Made by a program: the position numbers and the translations under genes. Shown piece after piece: positions 61,101-64,000 of a DNA stretch of 64,000 bases (position 1 is its first letter; each line of letters starts with the position of its first letter). The stretch is from Mytilus galloprovincialis. Lineage: Eukaryota > Mollusca > Bivalvia > Mytilida > Mytilidae. Below the pieces are notes generated by a model that saw nothing but the letters and a program-made list of their open reading frames with translations, had not been told where the DNA came from and made no database searches. The stretch covers positions 57,193,560-57,257,559 of the forward strand of contig NC_134839.1 of NCBI RefSeq assembly GCF_965363235.1. The letters run 5' to 3'.

Positions 61101-62513
61101 TTGAAACCCGAAGAAGGATAAGTAACGAAAATCGTTGAAGAGCTGTATGTCAAAAATACCTAAAATAAATAGCCAAATTCATCTAAAGCCAACTTTGACT
61201 GAGGGAGTTGAAGCCTTAGTTAATAATAATTTCAAAATTTATAAACGGACAATTTAAGTAAAGTTTGTTAAATCATGTCAGTACCGAAGCACAAACTACT
61301 GAGCTGATGATACCCTCGGTACTGATAGTCCACTAGCAGAGGTACATGTATCGACCCAGTTATGTAAAAAATAGATAACAACACGTTAAATAATTTATTG
61401 CGTCCAAAGCGCTTTTCTGGATTTACCTTATTTAGGAACGCTCAATGCCAAACATTTGTAATCCGAAGATGGATAAGTTCTCATAAACTACGTGTAGGAG
61501 ATTATAGTTATTTCTCACCTACAGTAATCATCTACCAAAGTTTCATTGATATAATACTCGTCCTTTTGGGTATTTGTCTGTATATAACTTTTAATATCTA
61601 TTGTCTCCCGTGAAGCAAATTCTTGTGTCAATTCGTCAAGTCTATCTGTACATATTTGTGAAGGAAGGGGTGGAGGTACTGCTTTAGCAAAACCTGCAAT
61701 GAGAATGACACACAGGTGTTGTCGACATTTTATCGCTTTATCTCTTTATCAATTATTATAACGTTTACCTTTTCATAAAGGTATAACGTTAGTATTGACA
61801 TTCTGAAATTTAAGTTGCTCTTTTGTAAATGTATCAATACAGCGTGATTGGACAAAAAATACAGCATCGACTGGAAATACTTTCCCAAGCTGAGGTGTGA
61901 ATCAGGTGTAGAAAAATATGAAATAATTTTGCATACAGGGGAAGATCAGTTTTTGAGAATATTTTATTCATGACATGGTAAAAGAGCTCAAAGCACCAGT
62001 GGCATTAGTTTTCTAGATAGCAAAAAATGTAAACGGTCTTCATACATATTTAAATATATTTTTTAATATAAAATGAAAGTAATTCATCAGTTAACAGAGG
62101 ATGTAAAATTTTGAGTAGTGTTAGAAAGTGGTGAAAATTCTAAAAAGGCTATCATTTTCTCTATCGGCCAGGAAATTCTACCAAGCCACCTAAACTATAT
62201 TTCTATCTGTGTACGGTAAATTGTGGAATACATATATCCTATATTGATGCGCTTTCAATCTTAATGTACATCTTTTGTATTATTGACAAAAAAGTCACAT
62301 TTAAAACATAAATTTGAATTAGTTATTCTGAGGATTTCAAAAATTTAAATAAATGAACAATAAATGTGTTTGACGTATATATCATGTCTTTTACTTCAAA
62401 TAAAGAAATACAAATAATATTAAACAGCAATAAAAATTATAAAAAAGTAACTTACATGCTATCATTAAAACCAACAAGTTAACAAAATACATCATCTTTG
62501 AACAATGCAACAT
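55177..62513 (-). CDS. Secreted cysteine-rich protein, unrecognised, complete, 225 aa
   Basis: Exons 62456-62513, 61519-61693, 59081-59229, 57858-57978 and 55177-55351; all phases fit, all introns are GT-AG, total 226 codons with TAG. Residues 1 to about 24 are a signal peptide (MMYFVNLLVLMIACFAKA), followed by VPPPLPSQIC. The mature part has 11 cysteines spread over all exons, among them NNIADLRILC, NVATTMCDVE, DVKALLTCANNN, GFDGCLQGTL, SLTCS and FKSCLCQFDSC, and is otherwise mostly helical by composition, with no membrane segment. It ends SYALWGI. I do not recognise the family and find no catalytic motif. Extracellular or haemolymph location is likely from the signal peptide. An AATAAA follows the stop. 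Introns hold a 51-base tandem array derived from exon 4 and several dispersed repeats. ATG at 62513 is chosen because it opens the signal peptide. Confidence 0.85.
55775..55890 (-). repeat. 115-bp repeat, inverted partner at 62100-62215
   Basis: 'ggtggcacggtagtatttcc', 'taatgatagcctttt', 'gaattttcaccactttctaa' recur inverted near the other end of the orphan gene, with about 15 percent differences. A minus-strand frame of 108 codons at 55722-56048 passes through it and has no other support. Confidence 0.6.
57098..57310 (+). repeat. Dispersed repeat family C (single unit)
   Basis: 'caagaatgtgtcc', 'gccccattcgcactatcatt', 'agaaagatcatatcataggg' and 'caagttgattggac' match 17888-18230. In the last intron of the orphan gene. 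Confidence 0.7.
57961..58930 (-). repeat. About 19 copies of a 51-bp unit made from an intron-exon boundary
   Basis: Unit on the minus strand: 'tttgtattacagatgttaaa' then 'gcccttctgacatgtgttag' and 'taataac'. The most proximal copy is real: its 'attacag' is the acceptor and 'atgttaaagcccttctgaca' the start of exon 4 of the orphan gene (57858-57978). The other copies extend upstream into the intron. Copies differ by point changes and small gaps; several have lost the frame. Confidence 0.88.
59518..59685 (+). repeat. SINE-like repeat, family B (copy 4)
   Basis: 'cgaagatgttgtatgagtgc', 'caatgagacaactcctcatc', 'ggagtcttggctctaaccga', 'gactagtgttaaacaatcc'. Lies between orphan-gene exons 2 and 3, opposite strand. 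Confidence 0.72.
59693..59821 (+). pseudogene. Decayed THAP-like zinc finger exon
   Basis: One frame reads CSNCIRHSSGRRHQVSFHRC then PKAGARRNQ, TGA (59780-59782), IKAIRRYPGPL and a GTAAGT donor. The pattern C-x2-C, VSFHR.P and R..WI.AI is that of THAP domains, with the conserved Trp codon turned to TGA. It directly follows a family B repeat and lies in an intron of the opposite-strand orphan gene. Possibly a relic of a THAP-bearing transposase. Short, so moderate doubt. Confidence 0.38.
60484..60632 (-). mobile_element. Family P 3' end, 5'-truncated copy
   Basis: 'gagggacaaaagataaaaga' (with a small duplication), 'caacgccatggctaaaa', 'gacacaacatagaaaacta'. No coding part. Confidence 0.72.
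61037..61125. repeat. Short dispersed repeat E (copy 1)
   Basis: 'tgcgtccgaagcgcttttct', 'ggatttaccttcatcaggaa', 'cgctcaaagccatacattt'. The second copy is at 61391-61478, 354 bases away in the same orientation. Confidence 0.7.
61391..61478. repeat. Short dispersed repeat E (copy 2)
   Basis: 'tgcgtccaaagcgcttttct', 'ggatttaccttatttaggaa', 'cgctcaatgccaaacattt'. It ends about 40 bases before exon 2 of the orphan gene. Confidence 0.7.
62100..62215 (+). repeat. 115-bp repeat, inverted partner of 55775-55890
   Basis: 'gtgttagaaagtggtgaaaa', 'aggctatcattt' and 'ggccaggaaattctacca' are the reverse complement of the copy at 55775-55890. Confidence 0.6.
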
Positions 62514-64000
62514 CTATCTTTGTTGAGGATCCTTTTATTAGGGTATTTATATATTCTGTTAAGCTTGTGAATTAATTCAAATTTAAAACGACATAAACTG
62601 ATATAAAAGGTTTGAAATGTAATAGCACTTATAACAGTCATCATAATTGTAAGATGGCTATCGCATTTTAATATATTAAATAATTTATATGTTGTTGTTT
62701 TAAACATGTGCGTTGTGGCAAATATGTGTATCATATGAAACAGCATTAAAAAGTAAAATCACAAAAATACTGATCTCCGAGGAAAATTTAAAACGAAGAG
62801 TCCCTTATCAAATGGCAAAATCAAAATATAAAACACATCAAACGAATGGACAACAACTGTCATATTCCTGATTTGGTACAGGCAAATGTAGAAAACGGTG
62901 GATTGAACCTGATTTTATAGCGCTTAACCTCTCACTTGTACGACAGTCACAGCAATTTCCATTATATTGACAATGATGTGTGAACAAAATGGGACAAATA
63001 GGAGTACATAAACAACACGGAACCCACCAAAAAATAGGGGTGATTTCAGGTGCTCCGCAAGTAGAAGCAGATCCTGCTCCACAAGTGGCACCCGTCGTGT
63101 TGCTCATGTTATTACGAAGCCGGTAAATAGTCTTATTCGGTAGGTCACATTCGTGTAAAGGGAAAGGGATTATAGTTACGACATAAGGGATATATCCGAT
63201 ATCATCTGTATAACGAATATTCCATAACGGTCAACCAACTCGTGATGGCGTTCGAAATATTTACGAATTGATGATTACAACTTCACTATTTGGATCTCGA
63301 GGTTTAAAAATGAAAAGATCACAATTGGGAAGCTAAAATCATCTCTTGTGTCGTTAAGTTTAATGAAGTCGACAATCATAGAGTATGTTTTCTTTTATTA
63401 GCACACTATTGTTTTGTTTTTCCGTGAATTCACGGGACATATCATAACTTGATGTATTATTTATACATAACCAAAGTTATGATTTAAATTATCAACAGCG
63501 GGACAATACTGTAATTATACCATAAGTTATTTATTTATACCAAAGTCTTCTAAACGCAGATTCTACTTAGTTGATAAACAAATGAGCGTTAACATTGCTG
63601 AAATGCTTGATGTTTTGTGCCACTTTGTATTTTATTCTATTTATTTCGTTGTACTTTTGTAATAAAAATGTAAGTAGGTATAACCAAAACAAACAAATGT
63701 TCATGTGCAAACGAAGACGTCAATGAGTATAATCCTAACCGAGCTGCTAGTATAATGACAACATGTATGAAGGTGGTCCTTTGTCCAGGTGATTGCGGAC
63801 AAACGATGGTATTTAAAACACACAATATTCATAAAAAAGTAAAATCACAAAAATACTAATGTTGTAAACGGTTTACCGTTAAATCAGTTAACCGTCGGAA
63901 GTACCGAATACCAAATACCAAAAACGCTATCCGGTTAATCGGGCTTTTTCAATTTAAGAGATTTTATATAAATTAGTATTGAAATCATTTAATATTTTTG
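62514..64000. other. Upstream flank of the orphan gene, no gene seen
   Basis: Includes the family P relic at 62950-63365. The rest is AT-rich; no TATA box is convincing. A patch near 63860-63945 has short inverted 'ggtttaccgttaaatc' / 'gttaaccg' words that look like a dispersed repeat cut by the window edge. Confidence 0.4.
62950..63365 (-). pseudogene. Family P relic with internal deletion
   Basis: The minus strand reads DDFSFPIV and, after a deletion of about 150 bases relative to the relic at 52858, IRKYFERHHELVDRYG and the family 3' UTR 'gggtgccacttgtggagcag'. This copy keeps a Lys codon where the relics at 37064 and 52480 have TAA. The last 3' bases are replaced by unrelated sequence. 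Confidence 0.62.

Overview
The window looks like nuclear DNA of a bivalve mollusc, most likely a marine mussel of the Mytilus type. This is an inference. It rests on AT-rich sequence, genes split into short exons with GT-AG introns of 0.3-3 kb, a short-chain collagen C4-like gene of the kind common in molluscs, and many dispersed repeats whose look I associate from memory with mussel genomes. No bacterial, plastid or viral gene organisation is seen. Protein-coding DNA is a small minority; most of the rest is mobile elements and tandem repeats.

Layout. 1-697 (+) is the 3' end of a LINE cut by the window edge. 2929-6917 (+) holds five exons of a GPR158/GPR179-like extracellular Cache plus EGF-like region; the frame ends in a stop followed by a poly(A) signal, with no seven-helix part found. 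9612-15994 (+) is a complete four-exon gene for a secreted 278-residue protein with a coiled coil and a short-chain collagen C4-like C-terminal domain. 20020-34226 (-) is a complete 15-exon, 648-residue SLC5 sodium/solute symporter of the SLC5A5/6/8/12 branch; all exon phases were checked by hand. 34227-40217 is intergenic, with hairpin elements, a reverse transcriptase relic and a GAGTGA-rich block. 40218-46285 is a 6.07-kb DNA transposon with 54-bp terminal inverted repeats, a 5-bp target duplication and one long minus-strand frame that joins a DDE-like transposase, an OTU-like domain and a C-terminal all-beta-looking domain, broken by two nonsense codons. 46286-55176 is repeat-rich intergenic DNA. 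55177-62513 (-) is a complete five-exon gene for a secreted 225-residue cysteine-rich protein that I do not recognise. The end holds another retroelement relic.

The genes are not a functional cluster: one membrane transporter, two secreted proteins and one receptor-type ectodomain, each with its own strand and intron set. Repeats shape the locus. A 3'-end family of one reverse-transcriptase element recurs at least seven times with variable truncation, minisatellites sit inside introns of the receptor-like gene, the SLC5 gene and the orphan gene, and several MITE-like elements have readable inverted ends. The most interesting signals are the OTU-carrying transposon with CACAGTG ends, the receptor ectodomain that stops before its membrane part, and a tandem array made from a splice acceptor plus the start of exon 4 of the orphan gene.
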